From Bacteroidales bacterium (GTDB lineage Bacteria > Bacteroidota > Bacteroidia > Bacteroidales > UBA10428): 64,000 nt of DNA. Every line of letters begins with the position of its first letter. Position 1 is the stretch's first letter. The notes beneath the pieces were generated by a model. The model made no database searches. It saw only the letters and a program-made list of their open reading frames with translations, and was not told where the DNA came from. The stretch is taken from assembly GCA_016934055.1 (NCBI GenBank), contig JAFGTR010000027.1, positions 20,579 to 84,578 on the forward strand. Reading direction: 5' to 3'. A program made the translations under genes and the position numbers. Below, piece by piece: positions 54,575 to 63,797 of the stretch.

Positions 54575-57028
54575 TTAAAACCGGGCAGAGATTCTGATGT
54601 TAAAGAGCCTTCCCGTAAGATAATTCTGTACGGCAAATGTATTGGGCGTACCTTCCTGATTGTTGACTGTTCTGATCCATTGATATGAAGCCTGGTTTTC
54701 AAAACCAAAGAGGTTAAATACTTCAGCATTAATCCAGGCATCCTTTATAAATGCCCACCTGCTCAAATCAGAACCTGCTCTTCTACTGATCAATGACTTA
54801 GATAAGCCAATATCAATACGTTTGTAGGCCTGCATCTTATAATTCTCACTGGGTTTGCTATAGTCGGGAGAGCCAAAGGGCAGACGACTGCCATAATATA
54901 AAGTAAGATGCATCTTATATTCGGGATAATTTGGGAAATAATCCTGGAAAAACAGGCCGAAATTTATCAGCTGATTGGTTGGTCTGTCATAATAGCCCGG
55001 GTAGACCACAGTTTTGTCCGGTTTCAGGTAATAATCCTTATACACATCTTCTCTGGTATCCATAATTGATAAAGTTGCCCATGATTCAGCATCTTTAACA
55101 AATTCACCGTTAATTTTAAATTCAACACCTACAGCATAGCCACGTGCATGATACTGAGGCAGATATTGTAAGGCGACATCTTCTGTCTTATAGGGAATCA
55201 GATGTGCCAGGTATTTATAATAGATTTCAGCTGATAATTTGAAAGGTCTTTCCCAAGCTTCAAACTGGTAGTCCGAACCTAATACAAAATGAATTGATTC
55301 CTGAGCCTGTATATTATCATAAATTTCTCCATGCTGATCAATAAGCTCCCGGTAAAAAGGAGGTTGATAATACAGTCCTGCAGCTGCATGAAAACTTACC
55401 GGTCTTTCCCAGTAAGGGTTTAATGTAATCAGGGCCCTGGGACTAACAAGCAACTGGTCATTAACATCCCAGAAATGAAATCTGACGCCACATGAAAGGA
55501 ACCATTCGGCAAATGAAGCTGCACCACTTATAACGTTCTGTATATAACCTGTATATCGATTTGAGAACATCCTGTTTCGACTCGAGGCAAAACTATACAT
55601 ATTAATAACCTCATCTGAATTCGGAATGCTGTATCCAGCAGAATCAATCATGTCCCATTCTCTGATTCTGTCAAATATTCTTTCCCGTTGCCACGAAAGT
55701 CCCCATTTCAGATTATTGTTCCCATGATAAAATGATCCCTTATGTCCTATATTATAAACATAAGCATCAAGATAATTACGGGCATGCTGCAAGTTAGTCC
55801 CAATACCGATATTCAGAATACTGTCTCCTGCAGTTTCCGATCCGATGGTATTATCAAGCTGGTTGATCCAATACTGACCAAGCAGATCATAACAAACCGA
55901 CTCACTGGTATTAAAGGCAGAACCAATCAGTTTAAGTGAAAGATTCTTTGCAGGCTGATAGCTTATGGTCATTGCGCCCAAATAAGTATTGAACATGTCT
56001 ACTTCCTGCCCTTCATAGTAAATATTCAGTTCGAGGACCTCCTGGACAGTTCCAAACTCCGTCTTCTTTATGGTTGGGATAACATTATACTTATTCCGGG
56101 AAATATTGCCCAGGAAGCTGATCTCAACATTTTTCACAAGATCATAAGTCAGGAAAGTCTGAAAATCCAGAAAAATGGGTTTATAATCGCCCTTTGTATC
56201 AAGCGAACGAAGAAGATATTGATTTGTTTTATACCGAAGGCCGGAAATATGAGTAAAATGTTTATTTTTTGAAGCTCCTTCCACATGAATGGAAGCCCCC
56301 AATAAACTGGCTGTCACACTACCGCCAAACTGTGACGGCCGTTTATATTTAATATCAAGAACAGAGGCCATTTTATCGCCATACTGAGCCTCAAAGCCAC
56401 CGGCCGAAAACTGAATAGAAGAAACCAGAGCAGAATTTATGAAACTCAAGCCTTCCTGTTGCCCCGAACGAATCAGCAATGGCCTGTAGATTTCAACATC
56501 ATTAACATATATCAGGTTTTCATCATAGTTACCCCCTCTTACAGAATATTGCGAACTCATCTCATTGCGTGTTGAAGCACCGAGAGTTACAAGCATAGAC
56601 TCAATACTGCCTGTTGGTGTCGGAATATTATTGATTGATTTCAGGCTGATGCGTTCCAGCGACCCCGCTTTATCAAATTTACTTTCAACAACCACTTCAT
56701 CAAGCATGGCTGTTGAAGGTTCAAGTTGATGGTTGATTTCAATAACCTGGCCGGGTAATAGTATAACAGTCGTCGTTTTCTTTTTATACCCAAGAAATGA
56801 TATTTCAACAGTAATCTCTTCCCCGGCCGGAACATAAAGTTCAAAATAGCCTGAAGCATTTGACACAACACCTGATTTTGTTTTAATTTCAAGGATAGTG
56901 GCTCCGATGACAGGTTTCTGGTTTTCATCAGTAATGATTCCGGTTATCAGACCGTCTTCCTGAGCATCAACCTGATGTAACCCGATGAACAATAAAAAAA
57001 GTATTATAGGTAAACTATTTTTCCCCAT
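54575..57028 (-). CDS. TonB-dependent receptor with carboxypeptidase-like N-terminal domain
   Basis: An 817-residue receptor from ATG 57028 (a TTG at 57040 is less likely), with a signal peptide (VDAQ), a carboxypeptidase-regulatory-like domain (about 25-105; GLITGIITDENQKPVIGATI), a plug with SSQYSVRGGNYDENLIYVND and a barrel ending in LFNIRISARF. This is the SusC-like build but no SusD gene is nearby. The substrate is unknown. It follows a gene for another such N-terminal domain after 61 bp. Confidence 0.88.
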   Translation of the reverse strand: MGKNSLPIILFLLFIGLHQVDAQEDGLITGIITDENQKPVIGATILEIKTKSGVVSNASGYFELYVPAGEEITVEISFLGYKKKTTTVILLPGQVIEINHQLEPSTAMLDEVVVESKFDKAGSLERISLKSINNIPTPTGSIESMLVTLGASTRNEMSSQYSVRGGNYDENLIYVNDVEIYRPLLIRSGQQEGLSFINSALVSSIQFSAGGFEAQYGDKMASVLDIKYKRPSQFGGSVTASLLGASIHVEGASKNKHFTHISGLRYKTNQYLLRSLDTKGDYKPIFLDFQTFLTYDLVKNVEISFLGNISRNKYNVIPTIKKTEFGTVQEVLELNIYYEGQEVDMFNTYLGAMTISYQPAKNLSLKLIGSAFNTSESVCYDLLGQYWINQLDNTIGSETAGDSILNIGIGTNLQHARNYLDAYVYNIGHKGSFYHGNNNLKWGLSWQRERIFDRIREWDMIDSAGYSIPNSDEVINMYSFASSRNRMFSNRYTGYIQNVISGAASFAEWFLSCGVRFHFWDVNDQLLVSPRALITLNPYWERPVSFHAAAGLYYQPPFYRELIDQHGEIYDNIQAQESIHFVLGSDYQFEAWERPFKLSAEIYYKYLAHLIPYKTEDVALQYLPQYHARGYAVGVEFKINGEFVKDAESWATLSIMDTREDVYKDYYLKPDKTVVYPGYYDRPTNQLINFGLFFQDYFPNYPEYKMHLTLYYGSRLPFGSPDYSKPSENYKMQAYKRIDIGLSKSLISRRAGSDLSRWAFIKDAWINAEVFNLFGFENQASYQWIRTVNNQEGTPNTFAVQNYLTGRLFNIRISARF

Positions 57029-57089
57029 CCAGACTGACAAAACAATTATAATAACAAAAACAGATCCGATATATTGCCGGGATTCTTAA

Positions 57090-57722
57090 TTAATTTGATT
57101 TTTTCTTTTTGCTTTTAAAATCTCCTCTTTTTAAAGCTTCAAAGAATTTGGCCCAGGCAAAAGGATTCAAAATCTGATAACTGGGATATTGCCCCTGGGT
57201 ATATGTCTGTCGATATTGCTGCTCCATGATGTGTTTATAATTTTCACGGGCATCAGGATCGTGATCCATAATGATCTGAGTCCGCAATAAGGCAATATTC
57301 CTGCGGGCTCTTTCCATATCATCAGTTGGCAATTTCAGATTCACAAAGGCTTCCTTAAATTCTTCATATGACTTCCAGGGATAAATTTCAACGGCATTAA
57401 TCATGATGGTATCGACCGCTAATACTATATCAAGTTGAAGAAACGGTTCTTTCATAGATTGCGGCATACGCAAGTATTTGCGCTTATATCCGACTGATGA
57501 GAACAACACAGTGTCACCTTCTTCAACGACCAGTGAAAACCGTCCGTCATTATTGGTAATGGCTCCGCGATAACTGTTCATGATAAGGATATGTGAAAAC
57601 GGCAATGGTTCATGCAATTCATTACTGATCCTTCCGGTAAGTTGAATAAGATTCTTTTCCTGTGCCAGGCCAGTAAAAAACAAGGCATGAAAGAAAACAA
57701 ATAATGCAAAAACACACTTCAT
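57090..57722 (-). CDS. Secreted protein with carboxypeptidase-regulatory-like domain
   Basis: A 210-residue protein with a signal peptide (GLAQ) and an N-terminal carboxypeptidase D regulatory-like beta-sandwich (IQLTGRISNELHEPLPFSHI, GRFSLVVEEGDTVLFSSVGY). The C-terminal half is helical and basic, ending KSKKKKSN. It precedes the TonB-dependent receptor gene and is likely in the same operon, so it may assist that receptor. The function is unknown. Confidence 0.75.
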   Translation of the reverse strand: MKCVFALFVFFHALFFTGLAQEKNLIQLTGRISNELHEPLPFSHILIMNSYRGAITNNDGRFSLVVEEGDTVLFSSVGYKRKYLRMPQSMKEPFLQLDIVLAVDTIMINAVEIYPWKSYEEFKEAFVNLKLPTDDMERARRNIALLRTQIIMDHDPDARENYKHIMEQQYRQTYTQGQYPSYQILNPFAWAKFFEALKRGDFKSKKKKSN

Positions 57723-57780
57723 CAGAAAACCCTTACATATTGTCTGTCAAAATAATACAATCATCCTGTTTCAGGGGTTT

Positions 57781-57814
57781 CAAAAATAGTCAAAATATTG
57801 AAGAGTACACCAAA
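57781..57814 (-). promoter_or_regulatory. Possible promoter of the receptor operon
   Basis: On the minus strand TTTG (57814-57811) and TATTTTTG (57788-57781) have a 22-bp spacer, somewhat longer than the usual 19. The start would be near 57775, leaving a leader of about 50 bases. Confidence 0.38.
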
Positions 57815-57880
57815 GGATCGGTTTTTTTCATTATTTTTAGAAACAAGCCGGAAATCATTTTTCATGTTAAAACAATTATT

Positions 57881-58291
57881 ATGGTTATTCAGAAAGAAAT
57901 TGTTATTGGACCGTACAAAAGAGGTTTTCATCTGGTAACCCCCAGCATTGAAAAGCATCTCAACGAGCTTCCGGAAACCGGAATTGTGAATATTCATCTG
58001 AAACATACGTCGGCCGCCCTTACTTTAAATGAAAATGCCGATCCCTCTGTCAGGTATGATTTTAACAGTTTTATCAATAAACTTGTTCCGGAAAATGATC
58101 CGATGTATATCCACACAACAGAGGGAGAAGACGACATGCCGGCTCATATAAAGTCATCCCTTTTGGGCCAATCGGTTACCATACCCATAACAAATCACAA
58201 GCTAAACCTTGGTATATGGCAGGGAATTTATTTGTGTGAATTCAGAAATCATGGAGGAAGTCGCAGGCTTGTTATGACGATAATTGGATAA
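57881..58291 (+). CDS. yjbQ: YjbQ family protein (UPF0047)
   Basis: A 136-residue protein with HTSAALTLNENADPSVRYD, then THHxH-like HTTEGEDDMPAHIKSSLLG and LGIWQGIYLCEFRNHGGSR, all typical of YjbQ. Crystallised homologues bind metal; a role in thiamine phosphate synthesis was proposed for some but is not settled. The start is ATG 57881; a longer frame from 57704 runs over the divergent gene and is unlikely. It is followed after 32 bp by the DUF4301 gene. Confidence 0.87.
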   Translation: MVIQKEIVIGPYKRGFHLVTPSIEKHLNELPETGIVNIHLKHTSAALTLNENADPSVRYDFNSFINKLVPENDPMYIHTTEGEDDMPAHIKSSLLGQSVTIPITNHKLNLGIWQGIYLCEFRNHGGSRRLVMTIIG

Positions 58292-58323
58292 TTTTTGTTA
58301 ACTTGTAGTCAAAACCTACTATT

Positions 58324-59874
58324 ATGTTCAGGGACAAAGATATCCAGCAAATCAATAAAAGGGGAATGAATCCAAAAGTAACCGAAAAACAGATCGGTTA
58401 TTTTAAACATGGATTTCCGCACATGCGACTTGTAAAAGCCGCTACAACAGGTCATGGCATAAACCTGCTGACAGACAAACAGATAAAAGAACTTACAGAG
58501 ACATACACATCAGCGAAGAGTATTGACCTTGTTAAATTTGTTCCTGCTTCGGGAGCTGCCAGCAGGATGTTCAAAGCGCTTTTTGAATTTGATGAATCAT
58601 ATAAACAATCTGGTTTTGATGACAAAATGCTATCAAAAGAAGCATACAAACACGTCAAAGAATTTTTTGACCGCATTGGTGATTTTGCTTTCTATGATGA
58701 TCTTTCTCAACTCCTGCACAAAACCGGTAAAACCATTCCCGAACTGATTAAACAGCATGAATACCATATCATTCTATCCGGACTACTGAGTAACAACGGT
58801 TTGAATTACGGAAACCTGCCAAAAGGACTTTTAAAATTTCACCGTTATGGTAAATACAGCAGAACAGCTGTTGAAGAGCATCTTGCAGAAGGTGCCGGAT
58901 ATGCCATGAATTCTTCAGGCCTGGTAAAAATACATCTCACTGTTTCGCCCGAACATCAGAAAGGTTTTGAAACCCTTATAAAAAAGGTGTTAAAGGATTA
59001 TGAATCTGCTTATAAGGCGAAATTTGACATAAGCTTTTCCGTTCAAAAGCCATCGACCGACACTATTGCTGTCGACATGAATAATGAACCTTTTCGTGAA
59101 AAAGACGGCTCTCTCTATTTCCGCCCGGGCGGTCACGGTGCTCTTCTGGAAAACCTGAATGACTTATCGGAGGATATTGTTTTTATTAAGAACATAGATA
59201 ATGTCGTTCCTGACCACCTGAAATCAGATACTTATAGGTATAAAAAGGCTCTTGCAGGCATGTTACTGGCATACAGGGAAAAAATTTTTGGTTACCTTAA
59301 CCTGTTAGAAACAAAGCAAGACATAGATAAAAAAAAGCTGGATGAAATCGGCAGTTTCTTAAAGGAGGATCTCTGCATACATATCAATAGCAAGAAGACA
59401 GCCATTGCTGAAGGTGCCAGACAGGTTTTCTTTCAGAAGCTTAACAGGCCCATAAGGGTATGCGGCATGGTCAGAAATGAAGGAGAACCCGGAGGCGGAC
59501 CATTCTGGGCTATGAACCCTGACGGATCAATATCTCTGCAAATAGTTGAAACATCCCAGATTGACAGGCATGATCCCGAACAGGAAGCCATACGTCTCAG
59601 CTCTTCACATTTTAATCCGGTCGACCTTATCTGTTCAATTAAAGATTATAAAGGAAACAAATTCAACCTGCAAAATTATCTTGATCCGAATACAGGTTTT
59701 ATCAGCAAAAAGTTCAGAAACGGAAAGCCTTTAAAAGCTTTGGAATTGCCCGGATTATGGAACGGATCCATGTCAGACTGGATTTCCATTTTTGTTGAAG
59801 TTCCGGTTTCTACTTTTAATCCGGTTAAGACAGTTTGCGATTTGCTGCGACCGGAACATCTTGGAAAAAAGTAA
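58324..59874 (+). CDS. DUF4301 protein
   Basis: A 516-residue protein of a family known almost only from Bacteroidetes. Typical blocks are FVPASGAASRMFKALF, FHRYGKYSRTAVEEHLAEG, FRPGGHGALLENLNDL and GMVRNEGEPGGGPFW. The glycine-rich GxGxxxR-like pattern and the conserved layout resemble nucleotide-sugar pyrophosphorylase-type folds, so a sugar nucleotide role is possible but not shown. It probably shares a transcript with yjbQ. Confidence 0.8.
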   Translation: MFRDKDIQQINKRGMNPKVTEKQIGYFKHGFPHMRLVKAATTGHGINLLTDKQIKELTETYTSAKSIDLVKFVPASGAASRMFKALFEFDESYKQSGFDDKMLSKEAYKHVKEFFDRIGDFAFYDDLSQLLHKTGKTIPELIKQHEYHIILSGLLSNNGLNYGNLPKGLLKFHRYGKYSRTAVEEHLAEGAGYAMNSSGLVKIHLTVSPEHQKGFETLIKKVLKDYESAYKAKFDISFSVQKPSTDTIAVDMNNEPFREKDGSLYFRPGGHGALLENLNDLSEDIVFIKNIDNVVPDHLKSDTYRYKKALAGMLLAYREKIFGYLNLLETKQDIDKKKLDEIGSFLKEDLCIHINSKKTAIAEGARQVFFQKLNRPIRVCGMVRNEGEPGGGPFWAMNPDGSISLQIVETSQIDRHDPEQEAIRLSSSHFNPVDLICSIKDYKGNKFNLQNYLDPNTGFISKKFRNGKPLKALELPGLWNGSMSDWISIFVEVPVSTFNPVKTVCDLLRPEHLGKK

Positions 59875-60051
59875 AGAGTTTTCGTTGGGTTTTCTCCCGG
59901 GAAGTCTTTTAATGATATCTCAATAATCGCCGGAATGCTATGAAGAGTATGGTTATGTTCAGCATGTGATATCTTCATCACTCTTTATAAATTCATTTTC
60001 TATATTACTGATTTATTCATATTTTGGCAGTGTTATTTTTGATACGTATAA

Positions 60052-61185
60052 ATGCTAATCGCCGTAAATACAAGACTTCTTTTGCAAAATAAACTGGAAG
60101 GTATCGGCCGGTTTACATGTGAAACATTGCGTATCATTACACAAAAACATTCTGAGCACAGGTTTATTTTCATTTTCGACAGAAAATTCTCTCCTGATTT
60201 TATTTTTTCATCAAATATAACGCCTGTAATAACTTACCCTCAGGCCCGTCATCCTGTGTTATGGTATACATTTTTTGAGTGGGGCGTACCGCCTGTGCTG
60301 ACCAAACATAATGCTGATCTTTTCCTTTCACCTGACGGCTGGCTGTCACTGCGAACAAAGACACGTTCTATGGCGGTAATCCACGATCTGAACTTTTTTC
60401 ATTTTCCTGAGTTTATACCATGGCACATCAATCAATACTATGCCTACTTTTTCCCAAGGTTTGTGCATAAGGCACACAGGATAGCAACTGTTTCAGAATT
60501 TACACGCCAGGATATTGTTTCCCGTTTCGGGTATGATAATTCCAAAATAGATGTTGTATATAACGGGGCTAATGAGTTATTCAGTCCTGTGAGCGAGAAC
60601 GAAAAGAGAAACACACAGGAAAAGTTCGCAAATGGCTGTCAGTATTTTCTTTTTACCGGACTGATTCATCCCCGTAAGAACCTTACAAATCTGATCCGCG
60701 CGTTCAAGCAGTTTAAGCAGAGTGTTAACTGTAATGTTAAGTTATTAATTGTCGGCAGCCGCAAATGGTGGACTGATGATATGCAGAAAGCCCTTGAAAA
60801 GTCAGCATTCCGGGAAGAGATCATATTCACCGGGCGGGTAGATGATGAAAGCCTTCACATGATTATGGCCTCAGCATTAGCATTGGTATATGCATCTCAT
60901 TTCGAAGGTTTCGGCATTCCAATCCTTGAAGCCATGTATTGCGATACGCCTGTAATAACATCCGAAACCTCCTCTATGCCGGAAGTTGGAGGTGATGCTG
61001 TATTATATGTTAACCCCCAGTCAATAGAATCCATCAAAAATGCCATGTTAAGTATATTCCAGGATACAAATCTTCGTAACCGGCTGATAGTAAAAGCAAG
61101 AATCCAGCGCGAAAAATTTACCTGGAAAAAGACAGCAGATAAGCTTTGGGCAGGAATTGAAAAGTGTTTTGAAGAAGGAAAGTAG
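60052..61185 (+). CDS. GT4-family glycosyltransferase
   Basis: A 377-residue GT-B enzyme. The first Rossmann domain starts NTRLLLQNKLEGIGRFT and holds VIHDLNFFHFPEF. The C-terminal domain has FTGLIHPRKNLTNLIRAF and the donor-binding EX7E in HFEGFGIPILEAM. It transfers a sugar from a nucleotide donor to an unknown acceptor, perhaps a surface glycan. It stands alone; the 177-bp gap before it (59875-60051) shows no clear promoter or other element. Confidence 0.9.
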   Translation: MLIAVNTRLLLQNKLEGIGRFTCETLRIITQKHSEHRFIFIFDRKFSPDFIFSSNITPVITYPQARHPVLWYTFFEWGVPPVLTKHNADLFLSPDGWLSLRTKTRSMAVIHDLNFFHFPEFIPWHINQYYAYFFPRFVHKAHRIATVSEFTRQDIVSRFGYDNSKIDVVYNGANELFSPVSENEKRNTQEKFANGCQYFLFTGLIHPRKNLTNLIRAFKQFKQSVNCNVKLLIVGSRKWWTDDMQKALEKSAFREEIIFTGRVDDESLHMIMASALALVYASHFEGFGIPILEAMYCDTPVITSETSSMPEVGGDAVLYVNPQSIESIKNAMLSIFQDTNLRNRLIVKARIQREKFTWKKTADKLWAGIEKCFEEGK

Positions 61186-61230
61186 GATATATTCAGTCCT
61201 ATGAATAAAGATCAAAGATTTACAATTAAC

Positions 61231-61276
61231 CACTATTCACTATTCACTATTCACGTATTCGGTATTCGGTATTCAA
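61231..61276. repeat. 7-bp tandem repeat in a convergent gap
   Basis: Three ACTATTC units followed by two and a half GTATTCG units. The repeat lies in the 105-bp gap between the convergent glycosyltransferase and PiT genes. The units differ by one or two bases, suggesting stepwise decay or expansion. No gene or terminator is seen in the gap. Confidence 0.75.
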
Positions 61277-61290
61277 TCAACGACATTTGC

Positions 61291-63579
61291 CTAAGGCAGT
61301 ATACTTCCCTTCAGTTCTGTATCTGATTTTTTCTTGCCTGAATATTCTGCAAACGCAAGAGCATCATCACACAGCCCGCTAATTTCAAGAACAAGATTTC
61401 TGCTTTCAGTCAAAACATCCATAAACAGCAAACTTATCCTTGTGCTTGTCTGACCTGATTTTATCATTTTTAAATGGTCCTTTTTCATTTTCAAAAGCAT
61501 ATCCAATAATTGCTTCATATTGGATTTGTTTATTGCCTTATCAATTTCTTTGCCTTCAATAGCCTTTCTAATCTGATTCAGGAATGAAATAAACTGACCG
61601 GTGAACTCGTTAATATTTCGTATCTGTTGTGATTTAAGAGGGGCATGATTGTTATCAACATGTTTAAATATCGGATTACAGATGTAATTCAGGCTTTCCG
61701 AAATATCCCTTAAGTGTTCAATCACCTGTACGTATTGATGCCCGCTTTCCACTGATTCCTCTACCCTCAGTTTTTTAATTGTATAAAATACATTTTCCTG
61801 CAATTCACGGATCTCATCTGACAGCTTTACAGAATCCTGAAGAGCATTTTTCAGTTTTTTCCGCTTTTCATCAATCCAGCCCTTTATGACTGCTTCATAA
61901 ATATGAATCACACTCACAAGTGTGTTGGAAATGGTTTTGTTACATTGCAGCAGGATTCTGTCACCATCAATGAGAGCAGTATCAGCAAGTTTTGCCTCAG
62001 ATTTTTCAAAGGCTGCTGACCTGCGGGCATGGATCACATGCGTGCGATATACCAGGAAAAAGGCTGAAGCTATTAATACGATCAGGGCAATGAGGCCTCC
62101 AAAATACAGTATCATGGCAACAATTGATGCACAGACAAAAGCGATGAGTGCTGTAAAAAACCATCCTGCAATAACAGTTATTACTCCGTTTACACGATAA
62201 ACAGCTGTTTCACGGCTCCATGCACCATCAGCGAGTGAAGTCCCCATAGCCACCATGAAAGTAACATATGTTGTTGACAACGGCAATTTCTGACTGGTGC
62301 CAAATGCGATCAGGATACTCGCCACGACCAGGTTAACTGATGCTCTCACCAAATCAAAGGACACTGACTTATCCTTAACAGACTTTTGAAAATATTCGGG
62401 ATCCAGTCGTTTACTGATAAAAAAAAGAACACGCTGAGGCAGTATTCTTTCAAAAAAGCTTCCCATTGAGAGGGCCATTCTGACAAATGACCTGGCTAAA
62501 ATAGAAGATTCAAAACGCTCTATTGTTTCTTCCTGGTTACTAAGGTTTAGCGAAGTTTTCACAACACCTCTCGCCTTCTTTGACATATAAAGTGTAATAA
62601 CCATAACGACTCCGGTAATCATAAGAAAAATCGTGGGAGTTTTCACCTTTGCCTGAAGGCCGGTCATTAAAAAGCCGTCTGGATCAACCCCAACTGCTGA
62701 ATTAAACAGATTGTAGGATTCAATACCTGCCAGGGGCACGCCAATAAAATTCACCAGGTCATTTCCGGCAAAGGCAAGCGCAAGTGCCCCGGTACCCAAC
62801 AACACCGTGAATTTAAAAACGTTCAGGTTAAACACCCAGGTTAGTATCTGCAACAAAAAACTACCACCGAGGAAAGTCAACAACAAAACCTTATGGGTGT
62901 TTTCATGTATCCAGACAATACTTTCTTCGGAAATGAAAGTCACACCCCTTGCCCCTTCAATTAAAACAAAATATATAATTGCTGTCAGGGCTATCCCGCC
63001 AAATACAGATCCGAAATACCGGAGAGTTTTTCTGTAATCGAAAGAAAAAATAAGCCTGGCAACAAATTGAATAATAAGACCAACGGTAAATGCCACAACG
63101 ACTGACAGCAGAATGCCTGCAATGATCAGCAATGTCCTGCCCGAATTAATGTATTTTCCGATATCCTGCATAGTCTCAACCGTCCTTGATATCTTTATGA
63201 GTGTTACACCCACAGATGCCCCCAGCAGTTCAAAGACCAGTGAAACAGTTGTTGAAGTGGGAAGGCCAAATGTATTGAAGAAATCAAGCAATAATACATC
63301 GGTTAACATAACGGCGAGAAAAATAATCATGATCTCAGAAAATACAAACTGAGAAGGGTTAAAGATGCTTTTACGGGCAACCTCCATCATTCCGCCTGAA
63401 AATGCTGTTCCTGCCAGGATTCCAACAGCAGCGACAGCCAGCGCAACTTTAAAAGATGCAGCCTTTGAACCTATGGCAGAATTGAGGAAATTAACAGCAT
63501 CATTGGAAACACCTACGATCAGATCGGAAAGTGCAAGACCTGCAAGAACCAGGACAATAATGAAATATATATCAATCAT
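61291..63579 (-). CDS. PiT-family inorganic phosphate transporter with PhoU-like C-terminal domain
   Basis: A 762-residue protein from ATG 63579 (a longer frame reaches 63603). Two inverted repeats of the PiT/PHO4 fold carry GVSNDAVNFLNSAIGS and FAGNDLVNFIGVPL. About 12 TM helices cover residues 1-540. A C-terminal cytoplasmic helical region (about 545-750) resembles PhoU and likely regulates transport. The fusion is longer than plain PiT (about 400-500). Substrate is phosphate, probably with protons or sodium. Confidence 0.87.
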   Translation of the reverse strand: MIDIYFIIVLVLAGLALSDLIVGVSNDAVNFLNSAIGSKAASFKVALAVAAVGILAGTAFSGGMMEVARKSIFNPSQFVFSEIMIIFLAVMLTDVLLLDFFNTFGLPTSTTVSLVFELLGASVGVTLIKISRTVETMQDIGKYINSGRTLLIIAGILLSVVVAFTVGLIIQFVARLIFSFDYRKTLRYFGSVFGGIALTAIIYFVLIEGARGVTFISEESIVWIHENTHKVLLLTFLGGSFLLQILTWVFNLNVFKFTVLLGTGALALAFAGNDLVNFIGVPLAGIESYNLFNSAVGVDPDGFLMTGLQAKVKTPTIFLMITGVVMVITLYMSKKARGVVKTSLNLSNQEETIERFESSILARSFVRMALSMGSFFERILPQRVLFFISKRLDPEYFQKSVKDKSVSFDLVRASVNLVVASILIAFGTSQKLPLSTTYVTFMVAMGTSLADGAWSRETAVYRVNGVITVIAGWFFTALIAFVCASIVAMILYFGGLIALIVLIASAFFLVYRTHVIHARRSAAFEKSEAKLADTALIDGDRILLQCNKTISNTLVSVIHIYEAVIKGWIDEKRKKLKNALQDSVKLSDEIRELQENVFYTIKKLRVEESVESGHQYVQVIEHLRDISESLNYICNPIFKHVDNNHAPLKSQQIRNINEFTGQFISFLNQIRKAIEGKEIDKAINKSNMKQLLDMLLKMKKDHLKMIKSGQTSTRISLLFMDVLTESRNLVLEISGLCDDALAFAEYSGKKKSDTELKGSILP

Positions 63580-63600
63580 CAGCAGATCGTGAAGAAGCAG

Positions 63601-63608
63601 CAAAGATA
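63601..63608 (-). promoter_or_regulatory. Possible -7 box for the phosphate transporter
   Basis: TATCTTTG on the minus strand matches TAnnTTTG, 21 bp before the ATG at 63579. No TTTG is at the -33 position, so only weak support. Confidence 0.3.
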
Positions 63609-63797
63609 TAATGTATTTATAAATTCTATAATAATTGTTAAAGAATTGTTAAGAAATTATTAAGGTAATTCGGACATTAACTAGCCGACAAAAGCCTGCA
63701 GGCTAAAGGCTATTAGCCACCATTCACTCTTATGCAACTACTTTATATGATGTTGAAAATCTGTATTTTATTGGTTTTTGTATTTTCCAGCTCCATA

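Noticed and set aside
57704..57880. N-terminal extension of YjbQ
   Set aside because: It runs across the divergent promoter region and the start of the opposite gene; the family begins at the ATG at 57881.
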